Shown: positions 26,430 to 36,264, counted from the first letter of the stretch. The stretch: DNA of 53,485 nt from Bacteroidales bacterium (GCA_012518275.1 JAAYSS010000075.1:1-53485), one strand, 5' to 3'. Numbers and translations: made by a program. Notes: generated by a model not told the origin, from the letters alone.

Positions 26430-28199
26430 ATGAAAGAAATCAAATTCAGTTTAGTTTATCGCGATATGTGGCAGGCAAGTGGGAAATATGTACCTCGCAT
26501 TGACCAATTGGAAAAAATCGCTCCCGTAATTATCGACATGGGATGTTTTGCCCGAGTAGAAACAAACGGTGGCGCTGCCGAGCAGGTTAATCTGCTTTAC
26601 GGAGAAAATCCTAACCCTTCAGTGCGTCGATTTACAAGTTTTTTCAACAAAGCCGGCATTCAAACTCATATGCTCGACCGCGGACTGAACGCACTTCGGA
26701 TGAATCCTGTGCCGAGCGACGTACGCCAACTGATGTACAAGGTGAAAAAGGCCCAAGGTGTAGACATTACACGTATTTTCTGCGGACTGAACGATGTACG
26801 CAACATTGCTCCGTCCATTCGCTACGCAAAAGCTGCCGGAATGATTGCCCAAGCCGCCATGTGCATCACTTACTCCAAAGTTCACACTGCTGAATACTAC
26901 ATAAACATGGCTGAACAGCTGATAGCCGAAGGTGCTGACGAGATTTGCCTGAAAGATATGGCAGGAATCGGACGCCCTATTATGCTCGGCAAAATTGTGA
27001 AAGCCATCAAAACTGCGCATCCGGATATTCCTGTTCAATATCACGGACACACCGGACCCGGTTTTTCTGTAGCATCCATGCTGGAAGTGGCAAAAGCCGG
27101 TGTTGATTATCTCGACGTGGCGATGGAGCCGCTATCGTGGGGAATGGTGCATCCGGACGTGATTACCATTCAAGCTATGCTGAAAGACGCCGGATTCAAA
27201 GTGGCTGAAATCAACATGAATGCTTATATGGAAGCACGAAGGCTCAGTCAAAGCTTTATGGACGATTTTCTCGGTTATTTTATCAACGAACGAAACAGCA
27301 AAATGACTTCTCTGCTTGTAGGGTGTGGGCTACCGGGCGGAATGATGGGATCACTTATGGCAGATTTGAAAGGCGTTCATGAAAACATCAATTCATTTTT
27401 GAAAAAAGAAAATAAACCTGAACTTTCGCAAGATGAATTGCTCGTGAAGCTTTTTGATGAAGTTGAATACATTTGGCCCAAACTCGGGAACCCACCGCTA
27501 GTAACACCTTTCAGCCAATACGTGAAAAACATCGCCTTAATGAATGTGATGTTTATGGAGAAAGGACAACCGCGCTGGAGCATGATTGATAAAAATTCGT
27601 GGGATATGATTCTCGGCAAAGCCGGAAAACTTCCCGGAACGCTGGCCCCTGAAATCATTGAACTGGCGAAGAAAAACGGCTATGAGTTTTTTGAAGGAAA
27701 TCCGCAAGACAACTATCCGGACGAACTGCCCCGATTTATCAAAGAGATGGAAGAAAATGGTTGGGAGCGTGGACAGGATGACGAAGAACTGTTTGAGTTT
27801 GCCATGCACGAGAAACAGTACCGCGACTACAAATCCGGTGCCGCGAAAGAGCGCTTCAATAAAGAGTTGGATGCTGCCATAAAAGCAAAGTATGCAAACG
27901 GAAATGTGGAAGTACCCGACCTTCGTGCATTGAAATATCCAAATGCAGAACCAATCGTATCGCCTTACACCGGACGGGTTATCTGGGAACTTGCCTTTAA
28001 CGAAGTGTCTATGCCACCGATACACGGAAAGTTTGTAGAAGAATATGAAACCGTCTGTAACATTGAAACCAAATACGGTATCGAAACCATTGGAAGCTTC
28101 TGCGACGGAAACATCATTGCCATCGAGAAAAAGCAAGGTCAGATGGTTCGAAAAGGTGAAGCTATAGCCTACATTGAAAGAAAAGTAAAAAGCAATTAA
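26430..28199 (+). CDS. pyruvate carboxylase subunit B / oxaloacetate decarboxylase alpha-like carboxyltransferase
   Basis: 589 residues. The N-terminal HMGL-like barrel (about 5-290) has the metal and catalytic landmarks of the PycB/OadA carboxyltransferase domain in diverged form: RDMWQAS (usual RDAHQS), ETNGGA (usual EVWGGA), LNDVRN, LKDMAG with the metal lysine, and HGH. The conserved carboxylase domain follows (about 300-480). The C-terminal lipoyl-like domain ends GQMVRKGEAIAYIE but lacks the biotin motif A/V-M-K-M; the matching place reads IETKYGIET (residues 545-553), with K548 or Y549 at the lysine position. No biotin carboxylase or decarboxylase beta subunit is nearby. Role: probable biotin-dependent C4 metabolism, but carrier use is uncertain. 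Single gene with a terminator. Confidence 0.8.
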   Translation: MKEIKFSLVYRDMWQASGKYVPRIDQLEKIAPVIIDMGCFARVETNGGAAEQVNLLYGENPNPSVRRFTSFFNKAGIQTHMLDRGLNALRMNPVPSDVRQLMYKVKKAQGVDITRIFCGLNDVRNIAPSIRYAKAAGMIAQAAMCITYSKVHTAEYYINMAEQLIAEGADEICLKDMAGIGRPIMLGKIVKAIKTAHPDIPVQYHGHTGPGFSVASMLEVAKAGVDYLDVAMEPLSWGMVHPDVITIQAMLKDAGFKVAEINMNAYMEARRLSQSFMDDFLGYFINERNSKMTSLLVGCGLPGGMMGSLMADLKGVHENINSFLKKENKPELSQDELLVKLFDEVEYIWPKLGNPPLVTPFSQYVKNIALMNVMFMEKGQPRWSMIDKNSWDMILGKAGKLPGTLAPEIIELAKKNGYEFFEGNPQDNYPDELPRFIKEMEENGWERGQDDEELFEFAMHEKQYRDYKSGAAKERFNKELDAAIKAKYANGNVEVPDLRALKYPNAEPIVSPYTGRVIWELAFNEVSMPPIHGKFVEEYETVCNIETKYGIETIGSFCDGNIIAIEKKQGQMVRKGEAIAYIERKVKSN

Positions 28200-28227
28200 T
28201 CATCTCTAATAATTTCAACTTCTAAAG

Positions 28228-28258
28228 CAGGGCGTTTTAAGCAACGTCCTGTTTTTTT
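28228..28258 (+). terminator. terminator after the PycB-like gene
   Basis: Stem CAGGGCGTT/AACGTCCTG (one G-U pair), 6-base loop, seven T after it. Confidence 0.85.
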
Positions 28259-28300
28259 ATCAAAAAAATGCGACAACATCAAAGTAACTTTTCGACAACA

Positions 28301-28333
28301 AAAAACGGCTTACAATAATTGCAAACCGTTTTT
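28301..28333 (-). terminator. terminator after the DUF4890-type gene
   Basis: Stem AAAAACGG/CCGTTTTT with a 17-base loop; on the minus strand it ends in a T-run. It lies 56 bases past the stop at 28389. Confidence 0.7.
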
Positions 28334-28388
28334 GCATAAAATGCTTGAATCATACAATAAATTCTACATTGGCACCTTAAAAGCTAAA

Positions 28389-28826
28389 CTAATTGTTCCT
28401 ACTACGATTACTTCTGTTTCCTTTCATGCGCTGCATACGCTCTTCACGCAATTTTTTGTACTGCTCCATTTTCTCTTTCCCGATAATAGACTCAAGTTCT
28501 GCATCTCGTGCAATTCTTTCTTTTTCAGCTCTTAATCTGTTCTTTTCACGTTTAGACTGAGCAGCTTTTTTCCTTTCTTCTCGGTCTCGTTGAAATTCAG
28601 CACGTCTTTTAGCTCTTAACGAATCTTGTTTTTCAAACAGTTCAGCCACCTTTTCTTTTTGCACTTCATTCAAATCCAAATCTTTTGCCATTCTATCAGC
28701 ACGGTCTTGTGCTGTGAAATTACGTGGCGCAAAATTGCGTCCTTGTCGTTGTCCGCGATTTGCATTTTGTGCATTGATATTAAATGCAAATATCACGGCT
28801 AAAATCAGAAATCCAAGTTTTTTCAT
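28389..28826 (-). CDS. DUF4890-type secreted coiled-coil protein
   Basis: 145 residues. A signal peptide (ends near NINAQ) is followed by a glutamine/arginine-rich stretch and the motif ADRMAKDLDLNEVQKEKVAEL, then a very charged helical region (about 65-130, runs of K, R and E). This layout is that of DUF4890 proteins of Bacteroidota, which resemble the periplasmic Spy/CpxP chaperone family through the repeated L-x-L-x3-Q motif. The final 15 residues are basic and asparagine-rich. Single gene; the function is inferred from the distant resemblance only. Confidence 0.75.
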   Translation of the reverse strand: MKKLGFLILAVIFAFNINAQNANRGQRQGRNFAPRNFTAQDRADRMAKDLDLNEVQKEKVAELFEKQDSLRAKRRAEFQRDREERKKAAQSKREKNRLRAEKERIARDAELESIIGKEKMEQYKKLREERMQRMKGNRSNRSRNN

Positions 28827-28962
28827 TTTTTAAAAAGTTAAGTTAGTAAATTGTTAATCAATAACACTTTTTTGACTTGTAGGAAATGAAAAAGTTTAAA
28901 TGAGAAAGAAATATTTTTTGCTATCCAATCTCGTTTTGACAAAACAATTCAGCTTCGAAAAG

Positions 28963-30780
28963 TTATTTTTTAGCAGGGTCGATAGTTTTTTTCAGTTCTT
29001 CAGGTTTTTGATTCAACAATGGAACAGCCGTGTGATCCCATGTCTCTTCAAACTCCCAGTTTTTAATCAGCGTCAGTTTTTTAGAGTAATAAAAAACTTC
29101 TTCCGGTTGTCTTTTTTCAAGTATACTTCCCGTATCCCACTTACCATTTTTATTGTCATCTAAAAACAAACGGACATAATAATCATCAGGTGGTAAGTGT
29201 TGAATTTTAGTGCTCGGCTGTTGTGCAGGCACGGTTCTTATCACTTTATCATCTGTTGTTACGATTTGTAAAACTGCTCTTGGATCATACTTTTCAAGCA
29301 CTAAAGATAAACTGGAATACTCTTCTAGAGACTTAATTTTCATTTCGGCTTTCAATTTGTCATTATGAAGATTATAAATATCGACAAAAGCTGCTGAATC
29401 TATCAAAAGTTGGTAAGCTACTTCAGGTGTCCAGTCGTGTCTAATGACATAATTCATCCCTATAGAATCTTTTTTCTCAAATTTGAAATCAACAGGAACT
29501 AACACAGTATCAACTACCTGACTTAAATGAATTTTTGAGTGGTCATAACTTTTAATGGGTGTTTTGAAAGTGATATTTATAGGATTAAAAACATCAAAAT
29601 TTGACGAAACGTTATTTGTAATCTGCAAAAATTCTTTCTTTTTTGTGGTCGGGATTTGTTGCTGGCTACGCTTGGTAGCTTTTCGCATAAAGAAATTTAT
29701 CGTATCTGTTTCAGGTTGTAATTTGAGAACGGAATCCGTCTTCATGTACTTCATTTCCACAGAAATCGTATCTTTTTTGATTAGTAAAGAATCGGTGAGC
29801 CAAATAGTCAATGTGTCAAGCGTTTCATTTTTTTGAAGTAGCATTTTTCCATCCCAATTCACATTTAACGGACGCATTTCAGGCACATTTTCATTTCGAG
29901 TATTGAAAAGGATATGTAGTTTGTGTGGTTCTGTCCGTTCTGTTTTTGTCAAATACTGTCTTTTGAAATCGTCTTTAAAATACTTCAGCACTACATCATT
30001 GGGTAGATAACGAATTGCATTGACTGAGAGTATTGTGTCAACAGTTACACTGTCTTTCCAAACGGTATCTTGCCGAACGTAATCTTCCATTCCTGTCTCA
30101 AAAACAGTTTCAACAAATGCACATCCTTCTCCTTTCTGAAAAATATAGTCGCGGTTCAAATCGCCAAGCGCATAAACTCGGTATTTGCTATCCTTCACGT
30201 TGTAAATGGTGAATTTTCCTTCATCTCCGGAGCGGGTTACACGGCTGAAAGGCTTTGTCACCAAAGCAGAATCACTTAAATCACTATGAATACCTACCAT
30301 GATGCCCTTCATCGGATTCAAATCTTCGGCATTAAGCAGAACACCTGATATTTGCATCGTATCGATTACATTCCCTGTGGCAAATGAGAAAACAAAATCT
30401 TTTAGGATATTTCCTTCGTTATTATCCACAACAGCATCGCCAAAGTCTATTGAATAAGTGGTGTTTTCTTGCAACGTATCTTTGAATTCAACAATCACCT
30501 TTTTCCCATACGATCTAATATCAGGATTGGTGCACTGGGGGGGAGATATAATCACATTTGAAGCAATATCTTTCAAATTGACATTCTCATCAAACTCCAA
30601 TTCTAATCGATTTTTTGAAACATTAACCGACTTGTCTGCAGGTGTAGATCTCACCATTTTAGGGGGCACTTCATCTTTGGGTCCCCCTTGCGGTCCCATT
30701 CCGCGATTGGCACAAGAATAGAGCACAAGAATTGTGAAAACTACTCCGATAATATTTTTTAGTTGAAAGATTTTTTTCAT
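28963..30780 (-). CDS. Ig-like (SbsA_Ig) domain lipoprotein
   Basis: About 605 residues from the ATG at 30780; a longer frame to 30831 would run into the preceding gene's end. Signal peptide MKKIFQLKNIIGVVFTILVLYSC with lipobox LYSC. The first domain (about 35-130) reads GPKDEVPPKMVRSTPADKSV and KNRLELEFDENVNLKD, typical of Bacterial Ig-like domain 5. The rest is long beta-sandwich sequence, with a GDLNRDYIFQKGEGCAF segment and a C-terminal YYVRLFLDDNKNGKWDTG. This is a conserved Bacteroidota lipoprotein of unknown role. Last gene of the DUF2723-deacetylase-DUF2851 operon, 55 bases after it. Confidence 0.85.
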   Translation of the reverse strand: MKKIFQLKNIIGVVFTILVLYSCANRGMGPQGGPKDEVPPKMVRSTPADKSVNVSKNRLELEFDENVNLKDIASNVIISPPQCTNPDIRSYGKKVIVEFKDTLQENTTYSIDFGDAVVDNNEGNILKDFVFSFATGNVIDTMQISGVLLNAEDLNPMKGIMVGIHSDLSDSALVTKPFSRVTRSGDEGKFTIYNVKDSKYRVYALGDLNRDYIFQKGEGCAFVETVFETGMEDYVRQDTVWKDSVTVDTILSVNAIRYLPNDVVLKYFKDDFKRQYLTKTERTEPHKLHILFNTRNENVPEMRPLNVNWDGKMLLQKNETLDTLTIWLTDSLLIKKDTISVEMKYMKTDSVLKLQPETDTINFFMRKATKRSQQQIPTTKKKEFLQITNNVSSNFDVFNPINITFKTPIKSYDHSKIHLSQVVDTVLVPVDFKFEKKDSIGMNYVIRHDWTPEVAYQLLIDSAAFVDIYNLHNDKLKAEMKIKSLEEYSSLSLVLEKYDPRAVLQIVTTDDKVIRTVPAQQPSTKIQHLPPDDYYVRLFLDDNKNGKWDTGSILEKRQPEEVFYYSKKLTLIKNWEFEETWDHTAVPLLNQKPEELKKTIDPAKK

Positions 30781-30835
30781 TTTATTATAAATAGAGTTCA
30801 GAGCTCTCGTGGATTTTAAAAAAATCAACAATGTT

Positions 30836-32101
30836 TTACTTGACTTCGCTGAGCAACTTATGCCCTACCCTACATCGCAGACACTTCTTCTCATCACAAT
30901 AATTCTTTTTTAGCTGCAAGTAAGCCTGCGAATCAAACGCATTTTCACTCGGAAAACCTAATTGACTCCATTTTTTGATAATTGAATTATTTTCTGCCGG
31001 AATTTTTTCTAATAATTCCACTGCCCTTTCTAAATTTCCGCCTAATTTCTTTGCGTGAGTAAAAAGAAAAGGGACAACTGTGTTGATAAGCAATATATCA
31101 ATAGATTTTTCGCCCATTCGTTTTTTAGAAACTGGACTTCCTGTACCAAACAAATAGTGACTCTGCCAATATTCCGAGACATCGAAAACAAATAATTTTC
31201 TTAAATCTTTAATTTTTTCTGTTGAAAGAATTTTTGAAAACAATTTGGTAGAATGATGAACCAAAGAAGCAAACTGAGCCAAGCGGATGTGCGGAAAATT
31301 ATCTGGTCGAAGGCGAAGAAGTTTCCAATTTGATGCATCAATCGGTGTCAGTTGATATTTTTTTCGCATAAAAAGAAACTCCTTTTTCAAAGACGCTTGA
31401 TAATCATCTTTCGGATCATCTTCCAAAAATCCTGCTTGTCCAAACAAAAGCGTTTCTAATAAAAACAAATCATCCTTGTTCTTTGCCAGAATATCGACAG
31501 GCAATGATTTTGCAAGCCTTTCAAACGCCTGACTGTTTGTCCCAAATCCAAAACTCCTTGCTAATGAAACATAAAATGCTGCTTCCCAATGGTTGTTTGT
31601 CTGTTCAAGAAGATTTTCTATCTCCAATGTTTTCCTTTCAAGGCGTTCTAATAAAAGGTAATTTTTCCAACTGCTCATCAAAAACGGTTGAATAGAACCT
31701 ATTTTATCTTCGCAAGGTATCCAACTCTTTGCAGCAATAAGCGCGTCATAATTTTGTTGAATCGATTTCGGAACTTCTAATTCCAACTGTGGAATTGCTT
31801 CACCACTACTTCTGTAAACTTCATCATCTGCTTTATACACCACATGCAAAATAACATTATCGTAAGCTTTGTCTTTTTCATGCCGATGTTTTCTCCAATC
31901 CGAACTTAAGTTGTGAATTTCAACATTGCCTGCCCAATGCATATCTCCGATTTTCACCTTTGCATTGAAAAAATCGGGACCGGCATCTGTATTTGGTTTT
32001 CCTACATCAATTACTTCAACCGGTTGTCCGTCCGTAGTTTTCAATTCTTGCATCGAGAACAACCGAAACTGCCAAACATAATGTAGTATAGATTCTTTCA
32101 T
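30836..32101 (-). CDS. DUF2851 family protein
   Basis: About 421 residues starting at the ATG at 32101 (MKESILHYVWQFRLF); an ATG at 32113 is four codons further up. The family signature LQTTDGQPVEVIDPG-like (here LKTTDGQPVEVIDVGKPNTDAGPDFFNAKVKI) and the EIHNLSSDWRKHRHEKDKAY segment are present. Near the end is a cysteine cluster, CDEKKCLRCRVG, a possible metal site. The family is confined mainly to Bacteroidota; its function is unknown. In an operon with the deacetylase upstream (62 bases) and the Ig-like lipoprotein downstream. Confidence 0.85.
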   Translation of the reverse strand: MKESILHYVWQFRLFSMQELKTTDGQPVEVIDVGKPNTDAGPDFFNAKVKIGDMHWAGNVEIHNLSSDWRKHRHEKDKAYDNVILHVVYKADDEVYRSSGEAIPQLELEVPKSIQQNYDALIAAKSWIPCEDKIGSIQPFLMSSWKNYLLLERLERKTLEIENLLEQTNNHWEAAFYVSLARSFGFGTNSQAFERLAKSLPVDILAKNKDDLFLLETLLFGQAGFLEDDPKDDYQASLKKEFLFMRKKYQLTPIDASNWKLLRLRPDNFPHIRLAQFASLVHHSTKLFSKILSTEKIKDLRKLFVFDVSEYWQSHYLFGTGSPVSKKRMGEKSIDILLINTVVPFLFTHAKKLGGNLERAVELLEKIPAENNSIIKKWSQLGFPSENAFDSQAYLQLKKNYCDEKKCLRCRVGHKLLSEVK

Positions 32102-32163
32102 GGTGTGGATCAATTAATGGATTAAATAGTTAAATGGTTAACGCGAGTCAACTATTCAACTAT

Positions 32164-32772
32164 CTATGCAACCAAACTACATATCTTATATCCTTCTTGT
32201 TTCCAATACTTCAAGGCTTCAGGCAGAGCTGCTAACATGTTTTTTTCAGCTTTCAAAGAATCGTGAAAAACGACTATCGAACCGTTTCTGCTTCGCTTTT
32301 TTACTTCTTTAAGGATTTCATCAGGTGTTACTTTCAAGTCAAAATCATACGTGATGAAATCCCACATGATGATTTTGTAATCGTTTTTCAGCGCCCGTAT
32401 TTGTCTGGGTTTTATTTTGCCGTAAGGAGGTCTGAAAAGCTTACTTTGAATGTATTCATCAGCTTTCTGAACATTTTTTATATAATCTTCAACGCTGTTA
32501 TTAAACCCTTTTAAATGATTGAATGTGTGATTACCGACAGAATGTCCCCGCTGCTTTATTTCTTCAAACAGATTCGGATATTTTCTCACATTTTCGCCTT
32601 TGCAAAAAAAAGTCGCTTTTACCTTGTATTCATCCAAAATAGCGAGTACTTGGGGAGTAACCGCCGCGTTGGGTCCATCGTCAAAAGTAAGATACACCGC
32701 TTTCTCTTTCGGATTAATCCGCCAAACGAGAGTCCTCCATATTTTTTTCACAAAAACAGGTATTTGACGCAT
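32164..32772 (-). CDS. polysaccharide deacetylase (NodB family)
   Basis: 202 residues. Carries the NodB motifs in order: TFDDGP (residues 29-34, catalytic base Asp and metal Asp), HSVGNHTFNH (75-84, metal histidines), RPPYG, a W-D pair in KIIMWDFITYDFD, and the final VFHDS histidine. It should remove acetyl groups from an N-acetylated sugar polymer, such as peptidoglycan or capsule. No signal peptide is clear; the first 18 residues are basic and weakly hydrophobic, so location is uncertain. It starts 11 bases after the DUF2723 gene, which suggests a linked envelope function. Confidence 0.9.
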   Translation of the reverse strand: MRQIPVFVKKIWRTLVWRINPKEKAVYLTFDDGPNAAVTPQVLAILDEYKVKATFFCKGENVRKYPNLFEEIKQRGHSVGNHTFNHLKGFNNSVEDYIKNVQKADEYIQSKLFRPPYGKIKPRQIRALKNDYKIIMWDFITYDFDLKVTPDEILKEVKKRSRNGSIVVFHDSLKAEKNMLAALPEALKYWKQEGYKICSLVA

Positions 32773-32783
32773 CTGCTCGGTCT

Positions 32784-35700
32784 TTATCTCATGTTAAATC
32801 TTTTAACAAAGGTATCAAAATCTTTTAAATATTTATCAAAGATATTTTTAGCTTCGAATTGGCTACTAAATTGAAGAACTTGATTGAGTACTGCCATTTC
32901 GTGACCGATAGCCCTACTTGATATGCTTTGTTGAGAAGGTTTTAAGCTGGCGTACCATTTTAGGTATTCCACACTTCTATTAGCCACTTGGTCCAAAATC
33001 TTATCACCTTGCTCCTTCATCCCTAATTGATAAGCAAATACTGCCATAATATTAGAACTGAAATCATAAGGAACAGTCTCCGCCGGGATTACCTTTTCTG
33101 CGTAATTTAACACTTCTTTTGCTCGCACGGTATCGCCTTCATTGATAAGAGCTTCCACAAGATACGAAAATGCTATTCGATGGGTTTTGCACATCCGCAT
33201 GATATTGTCATCCAAATACACTTTCGGATTTTCAATGCCGCCGAACTTGAACTTGGTCATCATGTTTTCATACATTTTTTCTGTGTTCACGTTCACGCGG
33301 TTGCTGTCTCGCTGCGCTACAGGCACTATTTGCATCGCCAGTCCGGTTCGCTCAAAATACTTATTCAGGCTTGACGGATAAAACTCTTCACCGACCGTAA
33401 CGCACATGTACATCGGGCGTTGCCATTTATTCTCCTTAATCATTTCCATCACCATTGATTCTCCTTTGAATACATTTCGAGGCAAATCGAAAGTAATTTG
33501 CGACAGAATTTCATCTTTTCTTTCAGCTGAAACAGTTCCCGAGTTTACCACTTCATCGGCATTCACAGGTAAGTACAAGGTGGGAGACGGGAAGAATCCG
33601 TCGCCGTCAATCTTGAAATCAGGGTCGTCGCTCTTGATAATTTCAAAAGCATCACTCATATTATACGGTTCTCCCGAGGTCAGGTCATGCACTGGAAGAA
33701 CATCATTTCTGCCTGAGATATAATCTTTCTTTTCCCAAGAGATGGGCAGCGGAGCAGACTCGTAGGCACCGCGTTTCATTTGATCGATGTACCAATCCGT
33801 GGGCAGATAACTCAGGTTACAAACACGCACGTCGGTACGCACGCCTTCCACTTCTTGATTGTACCAAAGCGGGAATGTGTCATTATCTCCGTTGGAGAAT
33901 AGGATAGCATCCTTATCCACTGAGTTGAGGTAATTCTGTCCGAAATCCCTTGCTGTAGTTCGTCCACTTCGGTCATGGTCGTCCCAATTTTGAGCGCCCA
34001 TCAGCGCCGGAACCCCAAGGCAAGCTACTACAGCAATCATCGCGCTTAATCTTTTCGGCAATATTTTGCTCATCAATTTCGCAACCCCAACCACGCCCAA
34101 TCCAATCCAGATGCTGAACGCATAGAACGATCCGGCATAAGCATAATCCCGTTCACGTGGCTGGTATGGGGTCTGATTCAGATAAACCACGATTGCCAGA
34201 CCGGTAAGGATAAACAACATCATCACTACCCAAAATGTATGAAGTCCTTTCTTCCCCGTATTCAATTGGTAGAAAATTCCTATCAATCCCAGCAACAGCG
34301 GAAGCATAAAGTAAGTATTTCGTCCTTTATTTTCCTTTAATTCGGTAGGGAGCAGTGTTTGATCACCCACCAGCATATTGTCGATAAATTTAATACCGGT
34401 AATCCAGTTACCGTGTTCAATTTCACCGTGTCCTTGGATGTCGTTTTGTCTGCCGGAGAAATTCCACATAAAATAGCGCCAATACATGAAATTAATTTGA
34501 TAATTAATAAAGAATCGAAGGTTTTCAGCAAAAGTTGGCTTAATATCGCTACGTTTTTCTCCACAGAAATCATAATTTATTTTTTTCCCTTTCACATTTC
34601 CCCAATCCTTGTACGCATTAACATGGATTGATTGCGAGCTGTACATACGAGGAAAAAACATCATAAATTTATCATCTTTCTTCGCATCGTATTTGTATCC
34701 GGCAATGATGTACTCGTCTTTCTCAGACGGGTCGTGTTTCGGCTTCGGCGCATAAAGCGGCGATTTGTCGGCATCGTAAGTACAGGTATTTCCTTCTACT
34801 TTCAATTTTGGAGGAGCACTGTACACGCCACCGTAAAGCAACGGACGATCACCATACTGCTCACGATTTAAGTAGTATTTTAGTGAAAAAATATTGTCGG
34901 GTGAATTTTGATCCATGGTGGGTTGTGCCAAGGAACGAATCATAATCACGGAATAAGAGGAATAACCAATCAACATCATGGCAACCATCAGTGCACTTGT
35001 GTTAAGCCAGCGAGCTTCCATTTTTTTCTTTCTTCCAAAGAAAAACCAAGCCATAATTGCCAGAATCAAGATACCCAGCACGAGGCTTCCACCCAAAAAA
35101 GGAATTCCGGTTAAAGCTATAGCCAACAAATAAGCAATAATCATTCTCGTGTAGTTCTTATTGGAATGAGTTTCAAAAATAACCCAAACCAACGATGCTG
35201 CAACAAGAAGAAGATAAAACAACAAACCGGAATTGTACCGCATTCCCAACTTATTTACAAACAACAATTCAAAGCGCGCTGCCCAATCTACGAATTGCGG
35301 AATAACGCCGTAAAAAACAAAAGCGAGGATACCCATCGAGGTAATCAAAGCCAAGATAAAGCCTTTGACGGACGGTGTATATTTTTTATAATAATAAACC
35401 AACACAATAGCCGGAATAGTCAGCAAATTAAGGAGGTGTACTCCAATGGAAAGTCCCATCAAATAAGCTATCAAAATCAACCAACGATCGGAGCCGGAGT
35501 TGTCGGCATTTTCTTCCCATTTTAGAATCAACCAAAACACCAGTGCTGTAAATAGCGATGAATAGGCATACACTTCGGCTTCCACGGCAGAGAACCAGAA
35601 TGTATCTGAAAAGGTGTAAGCCAATGCTCCAACCATTCCGGCACCCAGGATAACGATTACGTTTGCCACACTCAGTTCATCATCCTTTTTCCCGTAAATC

Positions 35701-36008
35701 CTTTTTGCAATGTGCGTAATGGTCCAAAATAAAAATAAGATGGTGAAAGCACTTGCCAATGCCGACATGGCATTAACCATCATAGCTACTTTTGTTACAT
35801 CAGAGGTAAAAAGGGTGAAGAATTTGGCTGTGAGCATGAAAAACGGCGCCCCGGGCGGGTGTCCAACGTCAAACTTGTAAGCGGTAGAAATAAACTCTCC
35901 GCAATCCCAAAAACTGGCTGTGGGTTCCATGGTCATCAAGTATGTAACTGCCGCCACTAAAAATGCCAGCCACCCGAAGATATTATTCAAAAGTCGGAAT
36001 TTTTTCAT
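32784..36008 (-). CDS. DUF2723 glycosyltransferase-like membrane protein
   Basis: 1074 residues. The N-terminus has the DUF2723 signature MEPTASFWDCGEFISTAYKF followed by DVGHPPGAPFF, with the D-C-G-E and G-H-P-P-G active-site-like motifs of GT-C fold enzymes, and roughly 12-14 membrane helices through residue 680. A periplasmic part then includes FSNGDNDTFPLWYNQEVEGVRTDVRV (about 700) and a helical repeat (TPR-like) C-terminus. The eukaryotic relative TMEM260 is a protein O-mannosyltransferase, so protein O-glycosylation is a reasonable inference; Bacteroidota are known to O-glycosylate exported proteins. First gene of a four-gene operon. Confidence 0.85.
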   Translation of the reverse strand: MKKFRLLNNIFGWLAFLVAAVTYLMTMEPTASFWDCGEFISTAYKFDVGHPPGAPFFMLTAKFFTLFTSDVTKVAMMVNAMSALASAFTILFLFWTITHIAKRIYGKKDDELSVANVIVILGAGMVGALAYTFSDTFWFSAVEAEVYAYSSLFTALVFWLILKWEENADNSGSDRWLILIAYLMGLSIGVHLLNLLTIPAIVLVYYYKKYTPSVKGFILALITSMGILAFVFYGVIPQFVDWAARFELLFVNKLGMRYNSGLLFYLLLVAASLVWVIFETHSNKNYTRMIIAYLLAIALTGIPFLGGSLVLGILILAIMAWFFFGRKKKMEARWLNTSALMVAMMLIGYSSYSVIMIRSLAQPTMDQNSPDNIFSLKYYLNREQYGDRPLLYGGVYSAPPKLKVEGNTCTYDADKSPLYAPKPKHDPSEKDEYIIAGYKYDAKKDDKFMMFFPRMYSSQSIHVNAYKDWGNVKGKKINYDFCGEKRSDIKPTFAENLRFFINYQINFMYWRYFMWNFSGRQNDIQGHGEIEHGNWITGIKFIDNMLVGDQTLLPTELKENKGRNTYFMLPLLLGLIGIFYQLNTGKKGLHTFWVVMMLFILTGLAIVVYLNQTPYQPRERDYAYAGSFYAFSIWIGLGVVGVAKLMSKILPKRLSAMIAVVACLGVPALMGAQNWDDHDRSGRTTARDFGQNYLNSVDKDAILFSNGDNDTFPLWYNQEVEGVRTDVRVCNLSYLPTDWYIDQMKRGAYESAPLPISWEKKDYISGRNDVLPVHDLTSGEPYNMSDAFEIIKSDDPDFKIDGDGFFPSPTLYLPVNADEVVNSGTVSAERKDEILSQITFDLPRNVFKGESMVMEMIKENKWQRPMYMCVTVGEEFYPSSLNKYFERTGLAMQIVPVAQRDSNRVNVNTEKMYENMMTKFKFGGIENPKVYLDDNIMRMCKTHRIAFSYLVEALINEGDTVRAKEVLNYAEKVIPAETVPYDFSSNIMAVFAYQLGMKEQGDKILDQVANRSVEYLKWYASLKPSQQSISSRAIGHEMAVLNQVLQFSSQFEAKNIFDKYLKDFDTFVKRFNMR

Positions 36009-36075
36009 TGCTCAGATTAATATTTTATGTAATTTACGTTCACCTAAAAGATTTCGTTTTTTAACAAAAATCGTT

Positions 36076-36083
36076 CAAAGATA
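36076..36083 (-). promoter_or_regulatory. -7 promoter box of the DUF2723 operon
   Basis: Minus strand TATCTTTG, exact TAnnTTTG match, 67 bases before the DUF2723 ATG at 36008. Confidence 0.5.
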
Positions 36084-36185
36084 CAAAGAAATATTTGTTT
36101 GATTAGAATGTTCAAATGATTTTAGGGAAAATTAGCAGGGGACAAAAAGTATCTATTCTTTATTAAAACATCTTCCAGCATAAAA

Positions 36186-36220
36186 AACGGGTTTCTATCT
36201 TTTGTGAGTAGTAACCCGTT
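36186..36220 (-). terminator. terminator after korC
   Basis: Stem AACGGGTT/AACCCGTT with a 19-base loop; T-run TTTTTTA on the minus strand, 45 bases past the korC stop. The rest of the 36009-36264 gap holds only the DUF2723 promoter. Confidence 0.8.
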
Positions 36221-36264
36221 ATTCTTTTTCAAAATCGTATTTGGCAAATTTCTCGTTTTACGCT

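Noticed and set aside
27537-28136. 199-codon frame opposite the PycB-like gene
   Set aside because: Antisense to a clearly coding gene; the aromatic-rich product is typical of reverse-frame artefacts.
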